From: Pseudomaricurvus sp033283335
GTDB taxonomy: Bacteria > Pseudomonadota > Gammaproteobacteria > Pseudomonadales > Cellvibrionaceae
DNA length: 64,000 nucleotides
NCBI GenBank assembly: GCA_033283335.1
Contig: JAWMQP010000001.1
Coordinates: 992,001-1,056,000 of the forward strand
Direction: 5' to 3'
Shown: positions 34,579-44,300 of the stretch, in pieces
How positions within the stretch are numbered: the stretch's first letter is position 1
How the letters are laid out: every line of letters begins with the position of its first letter
The notes under the pieces: generated by a model
Databases searched by the model: none
What the model saw: only the letters and a program-made list of their open reading frames with translations
What the model was told of the DNA's origin: nothing
Position numbers and translations under genes: made by a program

Positions 34579-37089
34579 TTAGAAACGCAGACGACCTCTG
34601 AGGGTAAACGAACGCGGTGCACTGGGGCTCATGTCGTGAGCACCCGGAAACAGAGGCACATCGTTGATGTAGGTAAAGGTCTCTTCATCGGTCAGGTTTT
34701 TGGCAATCAGGGAGACATCCCAGTTACCCATCTGCGGACCAAAGGTCAGAGACGCATTGACCTTAACGCTGGCATCGTCCAGACCCAGTGGATCCAGGTC
34801 ATCCTGGCGGTAGACTTCATCCAGGTAGTTAATATCCATATTGGCCACCAGCTCGTAGTCGCCAATCTGCTCCAGGTAGTTCAGGCCCAGAGTGGCAGAG
34901 AACTCAGGCGTATTGGCTGAGGTCTTGCCAGACAGGTCATTCAGGCCCAGAGCTGCACAGGAACCATTGTTGTAAGCGAGAGACACCAGGGCTTTATCCT
35001 GATTGGTCGCCGCCGCATCAAAAGCGTCCTGGCGCGAACTCAGGAAAATATCATTGGTACAGGCCTGGTTGGCAAAATCGTCGTACTCGAAATCAATCCA
35101 ACCGAGCGAACCGTTCACAGTCAGCTTGTCCGTTGCAGCCCAACGGCCATCGATCTCGATACCACGGGAAGTCGCCTTGGCAGCGTTCTGCACCACGAAA
35201 GTAGTACCACCACTGAAGATCGAGGCCTGCAGGTCATCAAATTGAGTCTGGAACACAGCCACGTTCACTTCCGCAGCGCCGTCCAGCAGGGACATTTTGG
35301 AACCGATTTCAAACGTCAGCACTTCTTCAGGCTCGAAGCCAACATTATTGGAATCCGCACCGGCACCGGATGGCTGTCCCATAAAGAAGGAGTTGTAGCC
35401 ACCGGCCTTGTAACCGGTGGAGGCACTGGCGTAGGCCATCACACTTTCATTGATGTCCCATTGCAGGTTGGCCGACCAGGTCAGGCTCTCTTCATCACGG
35501 GTCATACCAGGATCGTTGGCGGTAAAACGGTGAGTGGTGAATTCACCCACCCCCTGAGCCAGACCGATGGTCAGCGGATTGCTGGACTCAGTGGTATTAC
35601 CCGGAGCGAAATCGACAGCGTAGGCCGACTGGGCCGCTTCTTTTTCTTCCTCGGTGTAACGCAAGCCCAGCGTCAGGCGCACATCTGGGCGCAGGGTCCA
35701 GGTACCCTGGGCAAAAATCGCCAGGGTTTCGGTTTCCTGTTCCAACAGCGCATAACGGCCAACACCGTCGGTTACGCCATCAAACGCCGCCGCCTGACCA
35801 CAGGCATTGGACAGTGCCGCGGAACCGAACTGGGCCGCGTTGCTGGCGGTTGTCAGCATTTCACCTGCTACGTAAACATCATCGTAGAAGTCGCCCAGAG
35901 CGGCCTGACAACCAGCGTTCAACACGCCTTGCAACGCGGGCAGGTTGAAGTTGGTCAAACCATCCAGAGCCATATCCTGTTGCTGGTAGAACAGACCACC
36001 GATGTATTCAAAGTCACTGCCACCGGGAGAGGCAAAGCGGATTTCCAGGCTGTTCTGCTCAAAATCCTCGGAGTCGTCAAAGCGGAAGCCATTCAAGGGG
36101 GAGAAGTCCGCATCCAGGGAGCGGTCAAACTGGTACTGGGAGTGGGCCAGAATGGTGGTCAGGGTACCTTGCTCGAAATCGGTTTCCAGGGTCAGAGAGG
36201 TTTCCTGACTGTCACCTTCAATGGCGCTGTCAGAACCAAAATCCATCACCGGACCTTCGTTGCCGATGGAAGCTTCCGTGCGACTGTTGACGGAACCAAA
36301 AGCCGCCAAATTACCCGCCTCCATCATGGTAAAGCCCATGGCCTTGTTGTCGAAGCGGTAGTCTTCGTGACGCAGCGTCAGCATGGTGGTGTCATTAACA
36401 TCCCACTCAACGGTCAAGCGTGCAGCCTTCTCATCGGTGGCGGGACCGTCCTGATCGTAATAGCCGTTGTTCACCCAACCCTCGTCCATGCCACGGGACA
36501 ACACGGCCAGGCGAGCGCGCACGCCGTCAGCCACTGTACCGGAAACATAGCCCTGGATTTCAGTCTCATCAAAATCAAAGTTATGGGCAGTGCTGACTTC
36601 CGCTTCCAGCTCTTCAGTCGGCCTGGCCGAGCGGATGTTCAGGGCACCGGCAATGGTGTTCTTGCCGAACAGGGTTCCCTGCGGACCGCGCAGGATTTCC
36701 ACCATCTCCACATCCATAAACGCGTTACGGATCTGTACGCCACGGCCGCGGTAAACGCCATCCACAAAAGTACCGACAGACTGCTCAAAGCCTGCCTGGT
36801 TGCCGGACTGGATACCGCGAATATTAATTTTGTCACCGATCGGGTCTTTGGAGACGGAGAAGTTAGGTACAGCACCGGCCACATCCTCAAACCGCTGCAT
36901 ACCGGTCTGGGCCATTTGTTCTGCGCCCATGGCACTCACAGAAATTGGTACATCCTGCAGACTTTCCGCACGTTTTTGCGCGGTCACCACCACCTCTTCC
37001 AAGGCCCGCCCCTGGCCATAGCTGAGACTTGAGGCACCTGCAACGCCGGCAATCACCAGACTCAGAGCTGATAACTTGTGATATTTCAT
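34579..37089 (-). CDS. TonB-dependent outer membrane receptor
   Basis: An 836-residue outer membrane receptor. It has a signal peptide (SALSLVIAGVAGASSLSYG), a TonB box-like LEEVVVTAQKRAESLQDVP, a plug domain with NINRG-type INIRGIQ and VEILRGPQGTLFGKNTIAGA, then a 22-stranded barrel ending in FTLRGRLRF with terminal Phe. The QKRAESLQDVPIS type of plug is common in marine gammaproteobacteria and sphingomonads; substrates range from siderophores to sugars and cannot be named here. GGAGAG precedes the ATG. The divergent AraC regulator may control it. Confidence 0.95.
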   Translation of the reverse strand: MKYHKLSALSLVIAGVAGASSLSYGQGRALEEVVVTAQKRAESLQDVPISVSAMGAEQMAQTGMQRFEDVAGAVPNFSVSKDPIGDKINIRGIQSGNQAGFEQSVGTFVDGVYRGRGVQIRNAFMDVEMVEILRGPQGTLFGKNTIAGALNIRSARPTEELEAEVSTAHNFDFDETEIQGYVSGTVADGVRARLAVLSRGMDEGWVNNGYYDQDGPATDEKAARLTVEWDVNDTTMLTLRHEDYRFDNKAMGFTMMEAGNLAAFGSVNSRTEASIGNEGPVMDFGSDSAIEGDSQETSLTLETDFEQGTLTTILAHSQYQFDRSLDADFSPLNGFRFDDSEDFEQNSLEIRFASPGGSDFEYIGGLFYQQQDMALDGLTNFNLPALQGVLNAGCQAALGDFYDDVYVAGEMLTTASNAAQFGSAALSNACGQAAAFDGVTDGVGRYALLEQETETLAIFAQGTWTLRPDVRLTLGLRYTEEEKEAAQSAYAVDFAPGNTTESSNPLTIGLAQGVGEFTTHRFTANDPGMTRDEESLTWSANLQWDINESVMAYASASTGYKAGGYNSFFMGQPSGAGADSNNVGFEPEEVLTFEIGSKMSLLDGAAEVNVAVFQTQFDDLQASIFSGGTTFVVQNAAKATSRGIEIDGRWAATDKLTVNGSLGWIDFEYDDFANQACTNDIFLSSRQDAFDAAATNQDKALVSLAYNNGSCAALGLNDLSGKTSANTPEFSATLGLNYLEQIGDYELVANMDINYLDEVYRQDDLDPLGLDDASVKVNASLTFGPQMGNWDVSLIAKNLTDEETFTYINDVPLFPGAHDMSPSAPRSFTLRGRLRF

Positions 37090-37658
37090 GAAACTCTCCA
37101 GATACTATTTTTTTGATGTTTGTGTTATGTAATTGCTTTCGTTTTTTTTGCTTATAGGTATCCCGACCGCGTATGGCAGGGACTAAACGTGAATCACAGA
37201 CGCACCATTAACGGATCCAACAGGACCGTCATCGGCTTGACTGAGCTCAGAAAAATTTAACTAACGAAATTCGCTGGGCGATGATGTAACCCACTACCGG
37301 CATTCACGGAATCTGCCGTATGAAGAGGCTCGTGTAGATCAGGTCGTACTGTGAAGAGATACGCGGCAAATGCCTGGGCGCTCCCCTCAATCAGGGAAAT
37401 GATGGTGTTGTGTCCAATACCATGAACAGTATTGGTGGTAGTGCTTGCCTTTCCGCTATAGCGCATGAGGCATCCCTCTTGATTGAGTATTTATTGTTAG
37501 ACAGGCGAACTATAAATTCAGGCACAGCGCATTACTTGACCTTTCACGCAACACTTTTGACCTTTTGCGAGCGCTACGCGCATCGGAAACTTGACCTTTT
37601 GTGAGTCCAGGAGGATAGTCCAGCAGTCAAAGTCTCGAATTGAAAATGGGCTATCAAG
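37090..37658. other. long regulatory gap between TonB receptor and AraC gene
   Basis: About 570 bases. The best structure is three TTGACCTTT direct repeats at 37536-37604 near the AraC end. Two antisense short frames (around 37257-37466 and 37410-37604) lack convincing start signals and recognisable content. The rest is AT-rich near the receptor start and otherwise featureless to me. Confidence 0.5.
37536..37604 (+). promoter_or_regulatory. three direct repeats, candidate AraC-type operator sites
   Basis: TTGACCTTT plus a partly conserved tail occurs at 37536-37549, 37557-37570 and 37591-37604. The first two are 21 bases apart (about two helical turns), the spacing typical of AraC-family half-sites. 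The array ends 55 bases before the AraC-type start. Confidence 0.5.
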
Positions 37659-38657
37659 ATGTATCTGGTGAGAAGTGGTGCTGTGGATGGGCTGGAAAAG
37701 CTGGTTGCCGACCTGGGGGAAAACCCCATTGCCCTGATCGAGAGCCTGGGCTTGCGCCAGTCCCAGTTTCGCAACCCCAACACCTACATTGCTTATCACA
37801 AGGTAGCCGAATTGATGGAGCTGTGCAGCACACACTGCAATGCTCCCCTGTTTGGCATGATGCTGGCCGAACGCCAGACCTCTAACGCCCTGGGCGATTT
37901 GCCAGTGCTGGTTTCTACCGTTCAGAACGTGGGGCAAGCGCTGGAAGCCGGCAACAATTACCTGTATCTGCACGCTTCAGGTGTAAAATTGCAGATGCAA
38001 CCTCAACAACAGTTGGTACAACTGCAGCTGCATTTCAATTTCAGTATTGCCCGAGGGTTAAACCAGTTGGTGCAAATGAGCGTCGGGCAATTGATCACCT
38101 TCACCGCAGAATTGCTCGGTGCCAATCGCATCGATTTTCCCGTACGCCTGCGCCAGGCGGCGCCATCACATGGGCTGGACAAATTGCACAACGGCCGCTT
38201 CCGCAACATCAAATTTGGTCAGGATTTTGATGGCACCATCGTCAGGAAAGAACACCTTACTGCACGTAACCAGCAAAATACCCGTGCATTAAGTGAGCAC
38301 TTCAGCAGCTACCTGGAACATTTACAGAGTCGCTACCCGAACAATCTTGAACACCAGGTCAAGGACGTCATTGGCCGTTTGTTACCCAGCGGCGATTGCT
38401 CCATTGAAAGCGTGGCAGCCAGCCTCAACCTGCATCCGCGCACCCTGCAAACCAAGTTGCAGCAGCAAGGCTTGAGTTATCGACAGCTGTTGCAAGACAC
38501 CCGGCAGGACTTGGCTGAACAATTTTTACGGCACCAATCCCTCAGCATTACCGATCTGGCACTACAACTGGGATACTCTGAAGTGGCTGTATTCAGCCGC
38601 CACTTCAAGAAGTGGACGGGGTTGTCACCCCGTCAGTGGCAGAACCAAAACACGTGA
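37659..38657 (+). CDS. AraC family transcriptional regulator with Arabinose_bd-like N-domain
   Basis: A 332-residue regulator. The N-terminal 200 residues fit the AraC ligand domain seen in OruR/ArgR-like and ToxT-like members (start VRSGAVDGLEKLVADLG, with MMLAERQTSNALGDLP). The C-terminal 100 residues are the double helix-turn-helix: CSIESVAASLNLHPRTLQTK and LSITDLALQLGYSEVAVFSR, then FKKWTGLSPRQWQ. It is divergent from the TonB receptor across 570 bases, with three direct repeats upstream, so autoregulation and control of the receptor are reasonable inferences. Confidence 0.9.
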   Translation: MYLVRSGAVDGLEKLVADLGENPIALIESLGLRQSQFRNPNTYIAYHKVAELMELCSTHCNAPLFGMMLAERQTSNALGDLPVLVSTVQNVGQALEAGNNYLYLHASGVKLQMQPQQQLVQLQLHFNFSIARGLNQLVQMSVGQLITFTAELLGANRIDFPVRLRQAAPSHGLDKLHNGRFRNIKFGQDFDGTIVRKEHLTARNQQNTRALSEHFSSYLEHLQSRYPNNLEHQVKDVIGRLLPSGDCSIESVAASLNLHPRTLQTKLQQQGLSYRQLLQDTRQDLAEQFLRHQSLSITDLALQLGYSEVAVFSRHFKKWTGLSPRQWQNQNT

Positions 38658-38701
38658 TGTACGGTTAACTATATAGGCAGAACGCCAAGGATCTGTTCAC
38701 A

Positions 38702-40348
38702 ATGGCATTGTTCAATCTGTTCATCGGCCTGGGAATTTTCCTCTACGGCTTCCAGCAACTGGAAAACGCCCTCCGACAGCTGGGACGCTCACGCCTGCAA
38801 CGCCTGTTTGATCCTGGCTCCAAACTCGGGACAGACAATGATGAGGTGCCCTTGCTGGCCTGGCAAAGTGTCGCTCTGGGTGTCATTACCACCGCGCTCC
38901 TGCAGAGCAGCTCCATGGTCAGTCTGATGGTGCAAGCGCTGGCAGCCGCCGGCTTAATGCCGCTGATCAACGGCATTGGCGTCATTCTTGGCGCCAACCT
39001 GGGCACCACCCTGACAGGCTGGCTGGTAGCCTTGCTGGGTTTCAAGCTGTCACTCGACCACCTGTCCATTCCCCTCATGGGAATCGCCTGTCTGGGATTA
39101 TTTTTCTACCCGCGCAGCCGCCAATCACAGGCCTGGTTTACCCTCTTGTTGGGACTGGGGTTGTTGCTGTTCGGTCTCGGCCAGATGAAAAACGCCGTCG
39201 ATCACCTGCCAGCATTGTTACCCATGGACAAGCTGGACAGCATTCCAGCCATTGGGTTTTTAATGATTGGCACCGTCCTGACTGCGATCATCCAGTCCAG
39301 CTCCGCCACCATGATGATTGCGCTTACTGCCCTCAACGCCGGCCTTCTCGACCTGCCCTCCGCCGCCGCGCTGATCATTGGTGCCGACCTCGGCACAACC
39401 AGCACCACCGCCCTGGCGAGTATTCGTGGCTCGGCCATCAAGAAGCAACTGGCACTGGCCCACATTACCTTCAATCTGGTTGTGGATTTACTCGCATTTT
39501 TCCTGTTGCTGCCGATTCTACCCTCCTTACTGGATTTATTCGGTTTGCACGACCCACTGTTCAGCCTGGTGGCGTTTCACAGCTTGTTTAACCTGCTCGG
39601 TCTGTCCGTCTTTATTCCGTTTTTGAAACCGTTCAGCCATTGGATCGAGAGTTTTTTCCAGGACACTCGCCAGCAGCGTTATCCTGATTTGCGGGATATT
39701 TCGGTCGCGGAACCGGAATCGGCCCTGGCAGCCATGCAGCGCACCGCTCAATTACTGGTGAGTGATGCCATCCAACTCAATCAGTTGTCTCTGCCCTTAA
39801 GCGAACGCCAACAACTTGAGCCATTAACGGCTGCCGATTTTGAAAGTCGTTACGAAGCCCTGAAAAGTACCGAAGGAAGACTGCTTCGCAGTGCAGCGCA
39901 ACTGCAACAACAACCTCTGGCCACAGAGCAAAGTGACCGTTTGAACCGCTGGGTGGGCAGCGCCCGGGAAGCGGTCCTCAGCGTACGCAGCATCAAGGGT
40001 TTGCGCGATAACCTGGAACAACTGAGCGAGGGCGAACTGGGCCCCTATCACCGGTTGTTCCAGCAAGAATTGGACAAACTCTACCATCCCATCCTGCCAC
40101 TCATGGCCGGCAGTCACGACAGCAATTACATCCGCGAATGCCTGCAACAATTTGATCGCGATAACGCCGGCATGCACGAAACCCTGCACGGAAATATCAT
40201 CAATTACAAAACCAACCATCGTCTATCCCCCAACGAGCTGCCTACCCTGCTCAACATCAATCGCGAGATCTGGCAGGCCACTGACCGGTTGCACGATGCC
40301 CTCGATATGCTGCTCTTGGAACCTTCCTCTGACATTGGACCTCGATGA
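38702..40348 (+). CDS. Na/Pi cotransporter family protein with PhoU-like domain
   Basis: A 548-residue membrane protein. Two inverted Na_Pi_cotrans repeats each carry the QSSS signature (TTALLQSSSMVSLMVQA near 65-80 and TAIIQSSSATMMIALTA near 195-215), with GANLGTT and GADLGTT partners. The C-terminal 200 residues are a cytoplasmic helical PhoU-like domain. It is predicted to take up phosphate with sodium. It lies 44 bases after the AraC gene on the same strand, so read-through is possible. Length is normal. Confidence 0.93.
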   Translation: MALFNLFIGLGIFLYGFQQLENALRQLGRSRLQRLFDPGSKLGTDNDEVPLLAWQSVALGVITTALLQSSSMVSLMVQALAAAGLMPLINGIGVILGANLGTTLTGWLVALLGFKLSLDHLSIPLMGIACLGLFFYPRSRQSQAWFTLLLGLGLLLFGLGQMKNAVDHLPALLPMDKLDSIPAIGFLMIGTVLTAIIQSSSATMMIALTALNAGLLDLPSAAALIIGADLGTTSTTALASIRGSAIKKQLALAHITFNLVVDLLAFFLLLPILPSLLDLFGLHDPLFSLVAFHSLFNLLGLSVFIPFLKPFSHWIESFFQDTRQQRYPDLRDISVAEPESALAAMQRTAQLLVSDAIQLNQLSLPLSERQQLEPLTAADFESRYEALKSTEGRLLRSAAQLQQQPLATEQSDRLNRWVGSAREAVLSVRSIKGLRDNLEQLSEGELGPYHRLFQQELDKLYHPILPLMAGSHDSNYIRECLQQFDRDNAGMHETLHGNIINYKTNHRLSPNELPTLLNINREIWQATDRLHDALDMLLLEPSSDIGPR

Positions 40349-40498
40349 CCTTTCACGATGACCTTTTAGGCCTTAAGACGATTCACACTTTCACAATATA
40401 GTTAATTTTCGCGCCAACTTTCCCTTCCCTGCCCCCCGGTTTTCATACTAAAGTGCCAACCCAAATGTCACTTAATTCAACATGGCTCTTTATTCCCT

Positions 40499-41260
40499 AT
40501 GCAAACCAGGAAGTTACTGCGAAGCACTGTGCTCGCGCTGTTATTCCCCACGGCCAGTTTCAGCCTGGCCGATGCCAACATCCGTATCGATTCCTTCAGC
40601 AAGGCCAAACGTCTGCTCCACAGCGAAGTCTACGATGCGCCCCACCGCCAAACCCTTTATTGCGGGGCAACCTACCGTGATGACAAGGAGGTGATTTGGC
40701 CAGAAGGCTTTTTTACTGACAAACACCTGAAACGGGCCAAGCGTATTGAATGGGAACATGTGGTACCGGCGGAAAACTTTGGTCGCGACCTGGTTGAGTG
40801 GCGTGAAGGCCATCCGCAGTGCGTCAACAGCAAAGGTAAGCCGTTTAAAGGTCGCAAGTGCGCAGAGAAAATGGTGATGGAATACCGCTACATGCAGGCG
40901 GACATGTACAACCTCTATCCGGCTATCGGTGCAGTTAACGCCCAGCGCAGCAATTACAACTTCACCATGCTGCCGCAGAAGTCCACCGACTTTGGCAGTT
41001 GCGCCATGAAAATCGACAACCGCAAAGCCGAACCACCGGAGGCGGCCCGCGGTGCGATTGCCCGTACTTACCTGTACATGGACAGCACCTACGCCCACTA
41101 CCGCATGTCACGGCAAACCCGCCAGCTGATGGAAGCCTGGGATCGTATGTACCCTGCATCGGCCTGGGAGTGCGAGCGGGCGCAGCGCATTGAACGCCTG
41201 CAAGGCAATCGCAATCCGGTGATGGACAAAGCCTGCAATCGCCAGGTAGCGGAAAAATAG
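40499..41260 (+). CDS. endA: endonuclease I, periplasmic/secreted (EndA-like)
   Basis: A 253-residue nuclease with a signal peptide (LLRSTVLALLFPTASFSLA). It has the beta-beta-alpha metal motif RIEWEHVVPAENFGR, the conserved NLYPAIGAVNAQRSNYNF, and a cysteine pair typical of the EndA/NucM family, here within CVNSKGKPFKGRKCAEK. These enzymes cut double-stranded DNA in the periplasm or medium. The start has a poor ribosome binding site but is well placed for the signal peptide. It is followed by a hairpin and the convergent OmpA-like giant gene. Confidence 0.95.
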   Translation: MQTRKLLRSTVLALLFPTASFSLADANIRIDSFSKAKRLLHSEVYDAPHRQTLYCGATYRDDKEVIWPEGFFTDKHLKRAKRIEWEHVVPAENFGRDLVEWREGHPQCVNSKGKPFKGRKCAEKMVMEYRYMQADMYNLYPAIGAVNAQRSNYNFTMLPQKSTDFGSCAMKIDNRKAEPPEAARGAIARTYLYMDSTYAHYRMSRQTRQLMEAWDRMYPASAWECERAQRIERLQGNRNPVMDKACNRQVAEK

Positions 41261-41280
41261 CTTTCCGCTCCTGAACTACG

Positions 41281-41297
41281 CCGCCCCTGAGGGGCGG
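41281..41297. terminator. hairpin between convergent endA and OmpA-like gene
   Basis: CCGCCCC pairs with GGGGCGG around a TGA loop. It lies 20 bases after endA and 4 bases after the minus-strand gene. No clear T-run either way, so a weak or rho-assisted terminator. Confidence 0.5.
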
Positions 41298-41300
41298 GAA

Positions 41301-44300
41301 TTAGAATTTGCCCACCGCGTTAACGAACACGCCCTTGCTGTCGTAACTGAGGTCGGTCAGGTCATCGGAGAAATCCGTGGCGTTGTAGCCGACCCCCACT
41401 TTCAAATGGTCGCCAAAATGGCGATAGACACCGGCGAGGAAACCGCTGCGCTGATCCTGCGCGTCCGGAAGATCCAGCAGCCGCGCTTCCAGCAACACAT
41501 CCCAGCGGTGCAGGAAATGCCAGTCAGCGCGCAGCACATACAAGTAGGCATCACTGCTGAAAAATTCCGGGTCTTCCCGGTCGAGACTCAGCTCACCCCG
41601 ACGGAACGCGTATTTGCCACCCAGGCTCCAGCGCTGGGTCAGATCAAAAGTGACATCGGCGGAAAGCACGTGGCTTTTCTGCACGTATTCCGCGGCGGTA
41701 TTGGCCACCGTCACCTGGTCTGTCGCCGGCAGGTTATAAAAGTAAGTGTATTTGAACAGGGCATTGAGTCGATCACTGGCCACCGGTCGATAGGCGTACC
41801 CCAATATCGCCTCGGTGAAGTTGCCGTCGTAAAACTCGCCCTGGGAGCTTTCACTTTCCGACACATTCAACTTGCCGATCAAACGCCAGTTGTCACTGAG
41901 TTGGACTTTAACGCTGTTTTTGCTCAACCAGGTGGTACGCTCGGAGGTCAGGCCGGTGCTGGCACTCTCGCTGTCGTCGAGTCGATATTCCCAGGCACTG
42001 GCAAAGGTGGTGTCGTCCAGTCGATAGCCGACGCTCAGGCCAAACGCGGTGCGCTCTGTCTGGGCCGCCGTCTGTGGATCTTTTAACGTGGCAATATCCA
42101 GATTGGCACCGTAGTTCCAGCGATCGTTCGGGGCCAGATCGATACCCGCCGTATGGGTCAAACCGGCTGGGACATCGCCGTGGGTGTAACGCTCCTCCAG
42201 ATACACACTGGCAGAGTCCGAGTAGCGCGTGCGAAAACCCGACACCAGATTACCCTGGCGCGATCGAACCCCATTGTCCGAGCGCTCGTTCTCGATCACG
42301 TAGTTGGTATAGAGGGTGGTGCGATCGGACATCAGGTATTCAGTGCCCACACTGCCCAGCGTGCCCAGATCACCGCCGGAGATTTCGCCATTTAGCGCCA
42401 GGCGTTCGCTGAAGCGGTAGCTGCCCCCCAGCCCGGCACGGTTGTTGTCATCGCGACTGCCAGTGGCTTCAACGGTCGCTTGCATAAAGCCATACCCACT
42501 CCAGACGGTTTTCGAATCGAAGTCCGCCTGCACGCGCACGTCCATACGCTCGCCTTCTTCCTGGGTCACTGCTACCAGAGTTGAATGGTCGGTGCGTTCG
42601 TCATAACGCAAGCCACTGCTCAGAGACCATTGATCGTTCCAGCGGTATTCAGCGTTAACCTCGGTGGCGAAGGTCTCCAACCCCAGATCCTGCTCTTTCA
42701 CATCCAGCTTGCCGCGCAGGTTCAGATTCGTCCCCAAGGGCAGCGCCAGGGTGCCGCCGAATTGCTGGGTATCACGCTGGGTTTGCAACCCCGGAGCGGC
42801 GTAACCGGCTTCCAGCTCCTGTACATAAAAGGTCATTTGGCCATCGAGCGCCGTGTGGACATCACTCAACGCTACACTGCTGTCGAGGCGAAAACCACTG
42901 GCGCTGGCATTATTGTCCATCACTGTCTGGTCGGCAAAACTGAAGCCGCCATCCGCCGAATTCAGGGTTTGCATGCCAGCCCCTTCACTCTGGGAGGCCT
43001 CCAGCGTTACCCAGGTGGCGGGGTTTTTACGCCAGGTGACTTCAAAGCCGTTGAGGCTGCCCTCTTCTTCGTCGGCTTCGTTGTTGTAGGCAGTCAGTCC
43101 GAGACGCACCTGATCACTGATCCAGTAGTGGGCCTGGCCACCGAGCGCCATGGTGTCCAGCTGGTCAAAGCCGGGGGTGTATTCATAGCGTGACACTAGG
43201 AACAGCTGATGCCCCACTGTGCCGTCACTGCTGATCAACATGTCATCGGCGTAGGCGGTCGACAAGGGCTGGCTCAACAGCACCCGCCCCTGAATGTAAT
43301 CGATGTCGTAGTCCAGGCCGTTGACCAGGTTTTTCACTGCCAGCACCAGCCCGGAATCCTTATCCCGCACTTCCACGCGCAGGTTTTCCGAGCCCTGGGC
43401 AATATCCTGATGCCGCAGGTAGTAGAGTGAGCCACCGGTCCCGCGAAACTCGTCGCGGCTGGCGATGGTACCCGGATCGGCAAAGAAACCGTCCACCGCG
43501 TAGCGTTCCTCACCAAATTCCATCAGCTCATCGGCTTGCAGATGGCCATTAATGCCGTAGAGAGTTCGATCCACCAGCGCCAGGCTGTTGTCGTTGTACT
43601 CCGATTCAAAGTTGCCCCACAAACCGTAGTTGTGCTGCTGTTGCAGCTTCAGATAGAACTTACCCAGTGTGGGTGCACCTTCTTCCACCGTACTGTCATC
43701 GCCAAAGCTGGGGTAGTAGTAATCCGGATCAATACGACGAAACAAGGCTTCCGAGGTTTTATCGGTAAAGTTGGTAAACAGTTCCTCCACCGGTCCCTCA
43801 CGGGTATCGGCACTGGCCGTTAATTCCCAGTCAGCGCCAAACTTACCCTGGGTATAAAACGCCAGACGGCCGTCGATGCTGAGATCGTTGTCGTAATGGC
43901 CGTCGTCCTGGGTGACCAACTGGGCCGGCCCATTGGTATCGTCTTGGGCTAATGTCAGGTCGGCAATGCCGACGTAAAACCAATCGTTTTTCTTCAGTTG
44001 TAAATCCCGCTGAAACAGCTCGCCATTGCCCTGCTCGTCCAAAACCGCCACTTCCACGGTGTGCAACCCGGTGGGCAACAGCTCTTCGGCGACAAAACCG
44101 TTTTCTTCTCCCAGTGGCACCGGGTGACCGGCAAACCAGATGGAATGTCCCGCCGGGATGCCTCGACCGGATACCTGAATGGCGCCGCCATTCAGAGGAA
44201 TACGTTGTTCCGCCAAACGGTTTTCACCATAACCCACCAACAATTCCCGTGGCTTGTCAGTAGTTGCCAACGCTTCGGTATCGACAGCGTCAACCACCCA

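Noticed and set aside
35242..37032. A 596-residue open frame antisense to the TonB receptor
   Set aside because: It lies wholly within the receptor gene, has no recognisable domain or ribosome binding site, and its length is explained by codon bias on the opposite strand.
37257..37466. 69-residue minus-strand frame between the TonB receptor and AraC gene
   Set aside because: No ribosome binding site and no recognisable family; the region is better explained as regulatory DNA.
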